A DNA stretch of 64,000 bases from JAGNKE01 sp965230245 (GTDB lineage: Bacteria; Pseudomonadota; Alphaproteobacteria; Micavibrionales; Micavibrionaceae): NCBI GenBank assembly GCA_965230245.1, contig OZ246000.1, forward strand, positions 1,922,001 through 1,986,000, in the 5' to 3' direction. A program made the translations under genes and the position numbers. Shown piece by piece: positions 8,211-15,340 of the stretch (position 1 is its first letter; every line of letters begins with the position of its first letter). The notes below the pieces were generated by a model. That model was given only the letters and a program-made list of their open reading frames with translations. It was not told the DNA's origin and made no database searches.

Positions 8211-9854
8211 ATGAACACCATAACACCGGTTAAAACAGCAGCAGGCGGAGAAGAAATGCTGCAGCAAACAAACGACGATAAAATTGCCGAGCGCCTGATC
8301 GAACGCTACGAAGCCGCCAAAACAACACGCAGCAACTGGACAAAACTCTGGGAGGATTGTTACGACTTCGCCCTCCCGCAACGTGGCGGTTTTTTGAGCA
8401 ACCCCATCTCGGGTCGCGCCCGCACAAACAACATCTACGACGCCACCGCCATGGATGCCGCCGACCAGCTCGCCGCAAGCCTTCTCGCCAACCTGACCCC
8501 GACATGGTCACAATGGTTCGGTCTGAAACCCGGCCCCGATCTCTCTGCGGAAGAAGCCACCGCGCTCGCCCCCGTACTGGAAAAGGCCGCAAAAACCATT
8601 CAGGCACATTTCGATCGCTCGAACTTCTCGGTTGAAATTCACCAGTGCTACCTCGATCTGGTTGTCGGCGGCACGGCAACACTTTCGTTTGAAGAAGCCG
8701 AACCGGGCGGTTTTTCAGCATTCAAGTTCTCCTGTCTTCCGCTCACACAAATCGTGCTGGAGGAGGGGGCAAGCGGCCTGCTCGATGGTGCATACCGTCA
8801 CATCCCGCTGACCCTCGATCAACTTCTGGAGCGCTACCCATACGCCGAAGTGCCCACAAAACTCCTCGAACGCGCCTCCCGCGATCCGCAGGAACGTTTC
8901 AACATCCTTGAATGTGTCCTGCCCGATGGCCTGAATTACGAATACACCGCCATGCTGGATGAGGTCGGCAGCAAACCCGTCATCTTACAATCCGGCACGT
9001 TTGAACAATCCCCGATCATGAGTTTCCGCTGGCTGAAATCCCCTGGCGAAATATATGGACGTTCGCCGATTATGAAGGCGCTGCCCGATATCAAAACCGC
9101 GAACAAGGTCGTCGAACTGATCCTGAAAAACGCCTCTATCGCGGTCACGGGCATATGGCAGGCCGACGATGATGGCGTTCTAAACCCTGCCAATATCGAA
9201 CTCACCCCCGGCAGCATCATCCCGAAGGCCGTAGGTTCGAAGGGGCTGCAGCCGCTTGATATGCCTGGACGTTTCGATGTCTCGCAGCTCATCCTCGAAA
9301 ACCTTCAATCACGCATCCGTCACGCGCTCCTGACCGATAAACTCTCACCGATATCATCCCCGCGCATGACCGCCACCGAAGTCCTCGAACGCTCGGCTGA
9401 AATGTCGCTTCTGCTCGGCGCAACATACGGTCGCTTACAATCCGAACTTTTAACGCCACTCATTAAGCGCGCGTTCTCAATCCTGCGCCGCCGCGGGGAA
9501 GTACCGGACATTGCACTCGACGGTCGCCTTGTGGCCGTAGATTACCGCTCGCCGCTCGCCAGATCGCAAGGCCAGCGCAACGTGCAAAACACGCTAAGCT
9601 GGATTACATCCGTTCTGGCCATGGGACCCGAAGCCACGCAAACGGTAAACCTTCCCGCCGCAGCACGATTCCTTGGAGAAGCACTGGCCGTGCCGAGCGA
9701 TCTCATCCGCGCCGAAACACCGCAAGCCGCGCAGACCGTCACCCCCGAAGAGATAGACGGCATCCGCGAACTCGCCGAAAACCTGCAGCAAAATTTGCAG
9801 GGTCTAAGCACTGAAAACACGTTGCCAGAAAACCTCAACGGTAAAGGATCATAA
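8211..9854 (+). CDS. Portal (head-to-tail connector) protein
   Basis: 547 residues, close to the 536 of T7 gp8. The N-terminal region (AERLIERYEAAKTTRSNWTKLWEDCYDFALPQ) and the following NNIYDATAMDAADQLAASLLANLTP are characteristic of the podovirus head-tail connecting family. It forms the dodecameric ring at the capsid vertex through which DNA is packaged by the terminase. An acidic, Gln-rich C terminus follows. It is the first clear structural gene, followed after 2 bp by a small gene and then by the scaffold, as in T7-like order. No truncation is visible. Confidence 0.93.
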   Translation: MNTITPVKTAAGGEEMLQQTNDDKIAERLIERYEAAKTTRSNWTKLWEDCYDFALPQRGGFLSNPISGRARTNNIYDATAMDAADQLAASLLANLTPTWSQWFGLKPGPDLSAEEATALAPVLEKAAKTIQAHFDRSNFSVEIHQCYLDLVVGGTATLSFEEAEPGGFSAFKFSCLPLTQIVLEEGASGLLDGAYRHIPLTLDQLLERYPYAEVPTKLLERASRDPQERFNILECVLPDGLNYEYTAMLDEVGSKPVILQSGTFEQSPIMSFRWLKSPGEIYGRSPIMKALPDIKTANKVVELILKNASIAVTGIWQADDDGVLNPANIELTPGSIIPKAVGSKGLQPLDMPGRFDVSQLILENLQSRIRHALLTDKLSPISSPRMTATEVLERSAEMSLLLGATYGRLQSELLTPLIKRAFSILRRRGEVPDIALDGRLVAVDYRSPLARSQGQRNVQNTLSWITSVLAMGPEATQTVNLPAAARFLGEALAVPSDLIRAETPQAAQTVTPEEIDGIRELAENLQQNLQGLSTENTLPENLNGKGS

Positions 9855-9856
9855 CT

Positions 9857-10156
9857 ATGTTTAAAAAAGAAACCGCAAACAGGGAAGAGCGGGGCGCAGC
9901 AATGCACGACAGCGGCGCCTATATCTTCCGCGTGCCCGAACCCTCCCGACTGGAGCTTCGCGATGTGGAAAAAACCTTCGCACGCCTGTTTTCAACTGAT
10001 GACGGGAAGAAGGTGCTTTCCTACCTGCAAACGATCACCTTCCAGCGCGCACTCGCCCCGAGCTCTACGGACGAACAACTGCGTTACGCCGAAGGGCAGC
10101 GCGCGATGATGGCCACCATTCTGCGCCTGATCGATCGCGGCCGCACCCCCGTCTGA
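9857..10156 (+). CDS. Small phage protein between portal and scaffold (Bbp19-like)
   Basis: 99 residues. The pattern FARLFSTDDGKKVLSYL ... EGQRAMMATILRLIDRG resembles the short Bbp19-type proteins found beside portal genes in podoviruses such as Bordetella phage BPP-1. The function is not known to me; it may be a head completion or internal protein. It starts 2 bp after the portal stop with AAGGA upstream. About 65 bp follow before the scaffold gene, containing a short direct repeat of TTTCACCCACATC (10181-10205). Confidence 0.65.
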   Translation: MFKKETANREERGAAMHDSGAYIFRVPEPSRLELRDVEKTFARLFSTDDGKKVLSYLQTITFQRALAPSSTDEQLRYAEGQRAMMATILRLIDRGRTPV

Positions 10157-10223
10157 ACGAAATTCACCAAAACAACTTTCACCCACATCTTTCACCCACA
10201 TCTTTCACACTAAGGAGACAAAC

Positions 10224-10862
10224 ATGAACGAGAACTTGCTCAACACCGACATCCCTGAAAAATTCCTCGACCCCGAAACCGGCGACCTGCGCCTTGATAC
10301 TCTTGTACGCTCATACAACGCGCTTGAGAAAAAAATGTCACAAACGCAAAGCCCGCCCGCCTCGCACGAGGAATACTGCATTGACTGCGCCCATGGCCTG
10401 TTCCAGCCCGATATGGACATCAATAAACGCATGCATGAAAAGGGCTTCACGCAGGAACAGGCGCAGGAAGTCTACAACATGGCCGCGGAAAAAATGGTGC
10501 CGATGATCATGGAAATTGCCGCTGATCTTCAAGCCGACCGCGAAGTTGAAAAACTCGTTAGCCATTTCGGCGGCGCCGAACAATGGCGCGAAGTCTCACA
10601 CCAGCTTTTAGCATACGGGCAGAAAAACCTCCCGCCGCAGGTCCTCGACAATATGGCGAGTTCTTTTGAAGGCGTCATAGCACTCTACCGCATGATGAAG
10701 GGTGAAGAACCGAGCCTGCAAAACACCGCCGCCAAAACCCCCGATGACATGGGGGAAAAGGAACTGGCCTCCATGATGCGCGACCCCAAATACTGGAAAG
10801 ACCGCGACCCCGCATTCATCGCCAAGGTCACGCAAGGCTTTCAGAAAATCTACGGGAAATAA
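10224..10862 (+). CDS. Capsid assembly (scaffolding) protein
   Basis: 212 residues, acidic and helical, with no catalytic motifs. It starts LDPETGDLRLDTLVRSYNALEKKM, the pattern of T7-like capsid assembly proteins, and ends with a short basic stretch typical of scaffold C termini that contact the coat. The gene sits between portal and major capsid, as scaffold genes do. AAGGAG lies eight bases before the ATG. It is followed by a strong terminator, and here the operon is interrupted by two opposite-strand genes. Confidence 0.8.
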   Translation: MNENLLNTDIPEKFLDPETGDLRLDTLVRSYNALEKKMSQTQSPPASHEEYCIDCAHGLFQPDMDINKRMHEKGFTQEQAQEVYNMAAEKMVPMIMEIAADLQADREVEKLVSHFGGAEQWREVSHQLLAYGQKNLPPQVLDNMASSFEGVIALYRMMKGEEPSLQNTAAKTPDDMGEKELASMMRDPKYWKDRDPAFIAKVTQGFQKIYGK

Positions 10863-10928
10863 TGCTGCAGCCCGCGTACATCAGAATTGATTTACTCGCG
10901 TAAGCCGTCCTCACTCAAGACCGAACTC

Positions 10929-10966
10929 GCCCCCGTCAAATCCATGATGGGGGCTTTTTTTAGACA
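10929..10966 (+). terminator. Terminator after scaffold gene
   Basis: GCCCCC / GGGGGC stem, extended by TCA/TGA pairing, followed by TTTTTTT. It overlaps the stop of the opposite-strand gene ending at 10960, so it probably ends transcription from both sides. Confidence 0.85.
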
Positions 10967-11316
10967 TTAAATTGCCCGAATTTCTCCTGTAGAAGGTTTT
11001 CAAAACCTGTGTCAGCCTTGATCTCCCAGAAACTGGAATCAAATACCTCCATCTCAGCAACGAGTTGCAAGCGATCAAAAACCTTAAAAGCACCATCAAT
11101 TGTTTGAGTGATGCCAGAATATAATTTTATGAACTCATCATGACTAATTTCTAAGCCGTTCTCAGTCATGCTCTCAATTTTTAATGCATTTGTACCAATA
11201 CAGCCATAGATATTGATAATCCATCGGTCTACGTGGAATGAATCACAAAGAAGGGGAAGTAAAACAGGGATATCTAATAGAGAATGGTCAGGTAGATGCT
11301 GTGGAATTCTGACCAT
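10960..11316 (-). CDS. AT-rich hypothetical protein, probable cargo gene
   Basis: 118 residues, no recognised family. Notable patterns are DFHVD-like acidic segments, NGLEISHDEFIKLYSGITQTIDG and a C-terminal FWEIKADTGFENLLQEKFGQF. Composition is clearly more AT-rich than the flanking scaffold and capsid genes, and it is on the opposite strand, so it looks like an inserted cargo gene. It follows the PilZ gene by 8 bp and is probably cotranscribed with it. No Shine-Dalgarno is evident, which fits translational coupling. Confidence 0.6.
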   Translation of the reverse strand: MVRIPQHLPDHSLLDIPVLLPLLCDSFHVDRWIINIYGCIGTNALKIESMTENGLEISHDEFIKLYSGITQTIDGAFKVFDRLQLVAEMEVFDSSFWEIKADTGFENLLQEKFGQFNV

Positions 11317-11324
11317 AGGGAAGA

Positions 11325-11711
11325 TTAAGTCGCCTGAGAATTCACGAAGCTCTGTGCCACAAAATCATCAACGACCTGTTTAAAACCGTCCTTGACCTTT
11401 TTCGGCATCGGCGCGAATTGCAATCCGACTCGATGCTGGGATTTACGAACGACATGTGCCTTGTGATTGACGTCCAGAATTTCATCACGAAGCTTGAATT
11501 TCATGACCACGCTGATTTCCTGCTCGACCCCGAACAAACGGTCGTCCGCAGAAATAAGGAATCCACCCATGCTCCAGTTCTCGACCGGATAGATCTTGCC
11601 ATTGATCACAGACACGCAGTGGTCACCGCTCCGTCTGGCATACTGACGCTTTGAAGCTTTATCTGATTGATCTGTATCACTTTTTTCTGATGCCGAAAAC
11701 TTTCCGAACAT
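11325..11711 (-). CDS. PilZ-domain c-di-GMP-binding protein
   Basis: 128 residues from the ATG at 11711, chosen because GAAGGGG lies six bases upstream. Both halves of the PilZ ligand motif are present: RxxxR at 22-26 (RQYAR) and NxSxxG at 45-50 (NWSMGG). Cyclic-di-GMP binding is therefore expected. PilZ proteins usually change motility, polysaccharide or envelope behaviour. The gene lies between scaffold and major capsid of the virion island on the opposite strand and is AT-richer, so it is probably an insertion, or a regulatory link between host signalling and the island. Confidence 0.88.
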   Translation of the reverse strand: MFGKFSASEKSDTDQSDKASKRQYARRSGDHCVSVINGKIYPVENWSMGGFLISADDRLFGVEQEISVVMKFKLRDEILDVNHKAHVVRKSQHRVGLQFAPMPKKVKDGFKQVVDDFVAQSFVNSQAT

Positions 11712-11726
11712 GCGAATCCCCTTCAA

Positions 11727-12093
11727 AAAAACAAAGCGTAGCTGACGCTTATGATCAAAATATGACGCAGTAACATAAAACTGTCAAAAGATGCACGATT
11801 TTTCCTTGACAATATAAGAATTAATTCCTATATTAAAACCATCAACGCCATAACTGTGTCCAGTCTAATCCACAGTGCGGCGTCTGCTTCACAAAACAAT
11901 ATCAGGTACACGGAAAACGTTGTGGGTAAACCTCTAAACCCTTGGTCAAAGTCAAGGAAAGCAGACCCCATGCGCCCGCGCACGCCTGACGCCCGAAAAG
12001 ACACGGCCTTTCACATAACATGAAAGACAACCCGCAGCGGAATAGGGCACATCGCAACTCCCCGTAAACACAAAACCAAGAAAGAGGTTTGAT
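11727..12093 (+). other. Long control region and leader of the capsid gene
   Basis: No full gene is supported. It holds the promoter/palindrome at 11806-11834 and then a transcribed leader of roughly 255 nt. A 17-codon reading frame, counting its stop (11969-12019, starting MRPRTPDARK), has a weak AAGGA upstream and could be a leader peptide. Small hairpins are CCTTG/CAAGG near 11940-11964 and CTTTCA/TGAAAG near 12008-12026. Confidence 0.5.
11806..11834 (+). promoter_or_regulatory. Consensus promoter overlaid by a 24-bp palindrome (capsid operon)
   Basis: TTGACA (11806-11811), 17-nt spacer, TATATT (11829-11834): near-consensus sigma-70. The stretch 11811-11834 is an inverted repeat with 11 of 12 paired positions, perfect core GAATTAATTC and matching AATATA/TATATT ends. 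It covers the whole spacer and -10, an ideal place for a repressor operator. The major capsid gene is the first gene downstream. Confidence 0.7.
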
Positions 12094-12927
12094 ATGTCTA
12101 CAACTATCGACCAGGCCTTCATCAAGCAATTCGAACGCGAAGTGCACGAAGCCTACCAGCGTCAGGGCAGCAAGCTCCGCAACACCGTGCGCACAATCTC
12201 CGATGTCAACGGCTCCTCCGCCGTCTTCCAGAAAGTCGGGAAGGGCACGGCCTCCACCAAATCCACCCACGGCATGGTTCCTGTCATGAACCTTGACCAC
12301 TCCAGCATCGAGGTCATCCTCGAAGACTATTACGCCGGCGACTGGGTCGACCGACTCGATGAACTCAAGATCAACATCGACGAGCGGCAGGTCATCGCGA
12401 ACGCTGGTGCGCATGCATTGGGCCGCAAAACCGATGAACTCGTCATCAACGCGCTTGTCACGGCCTCTGCCAATACGGTGCTGGACGGCAATATCGGCCT
12501 GACAAAGGATAAGATCCTGTCGGCCTTCGAAACCTTCGGCGAAAACGACGTCCCCGACGATGGACAGCGTTTCTGCATCGTCGGCTGGAAACAATGGAGC
12601 GAGCTTCTCGAAATCGAGGAATTCGTCAATGCCGATTACATCGGAAACGACGCATTGCCGTTCGCCAGTATCACACAGGCCAAAATGTTCCTCGGCACGA
12701 TCTTCATCCCGCATTCGGGGCTGCCGATCGACGGCAACGACATCCGCTCCTGCTTCTACTACCACAAGACCGCCATCGGCCATGCCGCCGCAAGTGACGT
12801 CCAGACCGACATCACATGGCACGGCGACCGCGCCGCCCACTTCGTGAACAATATGATGTCACAGGGCGCAGGGCTGATCGACGAAGCCGGAATTGTCACC
12901 ATCAACTGTGATGAAACGCCGGATTAA
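12094..12927 (+). CDS. Major capsid protein
   Basis: 277 residues, expected HK97 fold. Typical coat-protein features are present: an N-terminal helical arm, a long beta-prone central region and repeated Gly/Asp/Asn turns, for example GWKQWSELLEIEEFVNADYIGND and the HGDRAAHFVNNMMSQGAGLIDEAGI end region. Position after scaffold and before tail tube genes supports the call. The family appears to be the shorter podovirus-type coat seen in T7-like and BPP-1-like clusters. It has its own strong promoter and a long leader, unlike the other structural genes, consistent with high expression. No truncation is seen. Confidence 0.85.
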   Translation: MSTTIDQAFIKQFEREVHEAYQRQGSKLRNTVRTISDVNGSSAVFQKVGKGTASTKSTHGMVPVMNLDHSSIEVILEDYYAGDWVDRLDELKINIDERQVIANAGAHALGRKTDELVINALVTASANTVLDGNIGLTKDKILSAFETFGENDVPDDGQRFCIVGWKQWSELLEIEEFVNADYIGNDALPFASITQAKMFLGTIFIPHSGLPIDGNDIRSCFYYHKTAIGHAAASDVQTDITWHGDRAAHFVNNMMSQGAGLIDEAGIVTINCDETPD

Positions 12928-12975
12928 TCCCGCGCATCATCCCAATTTCAGAACATCATTTAAGGAGACATAACC

Positions 12976-13215
12976 ATGGCTTTTACATCATCAGACCTCA
13001 GCGTGCTGGCCTACGCCAACAACTTCACGCTGTGGCATTACACCACCATCGACGCCGATATCACGGGCGCGGGATATTTCAACAAATCCGTTGATATGTT
13101 GCGCGTCGGCGACTTGGTAATCGCGAACATCGATACGGACGGAACGCCGGACACGACCTTCTACGTCGTCACCGGCAATGACGGATCAGACGTCACCATC
13201 ACCGCATATTCCTGA
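12976..13215 (+). CDS. Small virion-associated protein after capsid gene
   Basis: 79 residues, beta-rich. It begins MAFTSSDLSVLAYANNFTLWHYTT and later has YFNKSVDMLRVGDLVIANIDTDG and a TFYVVTGNDGSDVTI end. The pattern resembles short head decoration or fibre-like proteins that follow coat genes in some podovirus clusters, but no named family is certain. GGAG lies nine bases before the ATG. About 285 bp of non-coding DNA follow, containing a strong hairpin. Confidence 0.65.
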   Translation: MAFTSSDLSVLAYANNFTLWHYTTIDADITGAGYFNKSVDMLRVGDLVIANIDTDGTPDTTFYVVTGNDGSDVTITAYS

Positions 13216-13425
13216 TAAAACCTCTTATCGGGAATCCTTCCTAAAACGCGGTGCCAGCTCACCATAAAGTGACGCACACACAATCGGCTTGAGCCTCTTT
13301 GATCGTGTCTGCTCCTCCCCTCGGCAGACCCTGCGCTCGCCGCATATGATCCGTCAACGGCCTGAACGCCGCCGTAAAAGAATTTTTACAGCGTAAATTA
13401 AGGCACCCGTATCGATACCCCGAGG

Positions 13426-13475
13426 TGCAGCCCCGTCCGTTTGTCCCTTTCCCGGACGCGGGCTGCATCTTTCTT
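13426..13475 (+). terminator. Strong hairpin after the capsid operon
   Basis: An 8-bp outer stem TGCAGCCC (13426-13433) / GGGCTGCA (13460-13467) with inner GTCCG/CGGAC pairs, followed by TCTTTCTT. It may terminate most capsid transcripts or act as a processing site before the tail genes. The remaining DNA from 13216 to 13425 shows no gene. Confidence 0.7.
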
Positions 13476-13499
13476 AATTCAAACCAATGGAGACTTCCC

Positions 13500-14069
13500 A
13501 TGGCATTATCCGATATTGCCCTGTGTGCCCGTGCGCTCATCCGCATTGGCGCGGCGCCGATCACGTCCTTTGATGACGGCACGGCCGAATCCGAAATCGC
13601 GGGCGCACTGTTCCGCCCCGTCTGTGATGCGCTGCTCTCGGCCTATGCCTGGAGCTTTGCCACCGGCCAGATTGAGCTCAACCAGCTCGCATCCGCCCCT
13701 GTGGCCGATTATGATTACGCCTACCAACTCCCCAATGACTTCCTGCGCGCGCTGTCCGCGGGAACGGGAAAACGGGGCAGGGGCGCCAATTACCGCATTG
13801 CCGGCAATGTGCTGCAATCAAACCAGAGCGCCGTGACCCTGACCTACATCTACCGTCCCGACGAAGAGAGCTTCCCGCCGTTCTTCGATCAGGCGCTGAT
13901 CACACGGCTCGCCGCGGAGTTCTGCATCCCCGTCACGGAAAACACCAGCCGCGCCGAAGCCCTGTTCCGCCTCGCAGAGCAGGAATTCCAACGCGCCCGC
14001 CAAATCGACGCGCAGCAGGACACACCCAACAAAATCGAGGATTTTACCCTCGTGACCGTCCGTGATTAG
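13500..14069 (+). CDS. Tail tubular protein A-like (gp11 type)
   Basis: 189 residues from the ATG at 13500, chosen for the TGGAGA motif upstream and because family members begin near MALSDIALCARALIRIGAAPI. The N-terminal pattern (conserved Ala/Leu helix, then FDDGTAESEIAGALFRPVCDALLSAYAWSFA) matches podovirus tail tubular A/connector proteins. It should form the ring between portal and nozzle. It is followed by a cargo GNAT gene and then tail tube B, so the usual A-B adjacency is interrupted. Confidence 0.8.
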   Translation: MALSDIALCARALIRIGAAPITSFDDGTAESEIAGALFRPVCDALLSAYAWSFATGQIELNQLASAPVADYDYAYQLPNDFLRALSAGTGKRGRGANYRIAGNVLQSNQSAVTLTYIYRPDEESFPPFFDQALITRLAAEFCIPVTENTSRAEALFRLAEQEFQRARQIDAQQDTPNKIEDFTLVTVRD

Positions 14070-14232
14070 GACTAAAGTCGGTAAAACGCATTTTTTACGC
14101 CCCAAAAGGCACTTTTTTCTTTTTAACATATTGCAAAATTGGGTATTCTTGGCGTAAGAAAAAACAACAAAAACAGCACAATAAGGCGTCCAAAAAAAAT
14201 CACGCCCGTGCGCTTGGTAAAAGGGTGTATTC

Positions 14233-15243
14233 ATGGGTGATGATCAAGAGCAGGACCAACCGTCCATCCTCCCCGAATTTCAGGATTTAAGCGCTGATGA
14301 GGTACGGCCTCTGCAGTTTACGGTCGAAAAAGTCGAATCCGTAGAGGTGCTGGAAAACGAGTGGGAACCGCTTCTCGTGCAGATTTTCCCCGATGAAACC
14401 GACCGCGAGCCGATTGATCTGCTGCGTGAGCGTCTGGAAGCAGGCGAAAACTTCTTCCTGATGCGCGACGCCGCAGGGAAGGCCGTCGGCATGGAACTCT
14501 CGCAAATCCTGCTCGATGATCGCGGCAACGCTGCCGAAACCGGCGCGACCAAGGCGATGTATATTCCGTGGACTGGCGTTCTGGAGGAGTACCGGAACCT
14601 CGGGATTGGCTCTCACATGAACCGCCAAATCTCCGAATTCATGCGCGAGGAATACGGCATCACGCACACGCTGATTGATATCGAAGACCCCGCAAGACTG
14701 CACAACTCGGCCTATGACCCCGAAGAATTGCCCGAAGCCATCGACTTCGCCGAACGCCGTATCAATTTCTGGCGTCGTGAAGGCTTCTTTGTGGTAGATG
14801 ACGAATCCAAACCCACTGGCGAAAAACTCGAATACTGCCGCCCTGCATCCGACGATGAATCACAGATTCAGGCATACGACCACATGACCGTGCGCTTTGA
14901 TGATGAAGAATTACGCGCACAAATGATGAGCGCGGACGGCTCCGAAATCGATAAGGCATTCGCCCGCCAGTGTTTCCTAGACATGAACCGCATCCAGTAC
15001 GGCGATCTGCCCGAGGACGAACTGCGCACCGAATTCCCCGCGGTTGATAAATACCTGAACGATATCGACTCGCTGCCGGGCAATACACTCGCCATGCACA
15101 CATCACCGATCAGACAGAAAACATCACCTGTCGTTCCTGTCGAAATCACGATGAAAAAACCAACCGGTACTGGCGGGCGCTCACACCGCCTGACACAAGG
15201 CGGGCAGGGACGTGACGGCTGGGATCACTGGGCTAACGAATAA
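14233..15243 (+). CDS. GNAT-family acetyltransferase inserted in the tail module
   Basis: 336 residues. The central part carries a GNAT fold signature: a strand (KAMYIPWTGV), then the acetyl-CoA loop RNLGIG (121-126, RxxGxG) and the following helix, and later FAERRINFWRREGF. N- and C-terminal extensions are acidic or disordered and not recognised. The substrate is unknown. The gene has a 163-bp upstream gap and its own terminator, so it behaves as an independent cargo unit between tail tube A and tail tube B. Its GC is similar to the island, so the insertion is not recent or came from a like genome. Confidence 0.75.
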   Translation: MGDDQEQDQPSILPEFQDLSADEVRPLQFTVEKVESVEVLENEWEPLLVQIFPDETDREPIDLLRERLEAGENFFLMRDAAGKAVGMELSQILLDDRGNAAETGATKAMYIPWTGVLEEYRNLGIGSHMNRQISEFMREEYGITHTLIDIEDPARLHNSAYDPEELPEAIDFAERRINFWRREGFFVVDDESKPTGEKLEYCRPASDDESQIQAYDHMTVRFDDEELRAQMMSADGSEIDKAFARQCFLDMNRIQYGDLPEDELRTEFPAVDKYLNDIDSLPGNTLAMHTSPIRQKTSPVVPVEITMKKPTGTGGRSHRLTQGGQGRDGWDHWANE

Positions 15244-15265
15244 ACCTGACTTAGTCCTGCCAAAA

Positions 15266-15296
15266 CAAACGCCCACACAACGGGGCGTTTTTTTAT
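15266..15296 (+). terminator. Terminator of the GNAT cargo gene
   Basis: AACGCCC / GGGGCGTT stem with a 7-nt loop followed by TTTTTTT. It lies 22 bp after the GNAT stop and before the tail tube B gene. Confidence 0.9.
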
Positions 15297-15340
15297 TGCC
15301 CGACAGAAACCCGAATAATTCAAATCTAAAAGGAAAAACC

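Noticed and set aside
10181..10205. Short repeat TTTCACCCACATC as an iteron or origin
   Set aside because: Only two copies in a short gap between structural genes; more likely a small local duplication.
11902..12840. Long open frame on the minus strand opposite the capsid gene
   Set aside because: It is a by-product of GC-rich codon use in the capsid gene; composition is biased to Val, Gly, Asp and Cys, there is no ribosome site and no family pattern.
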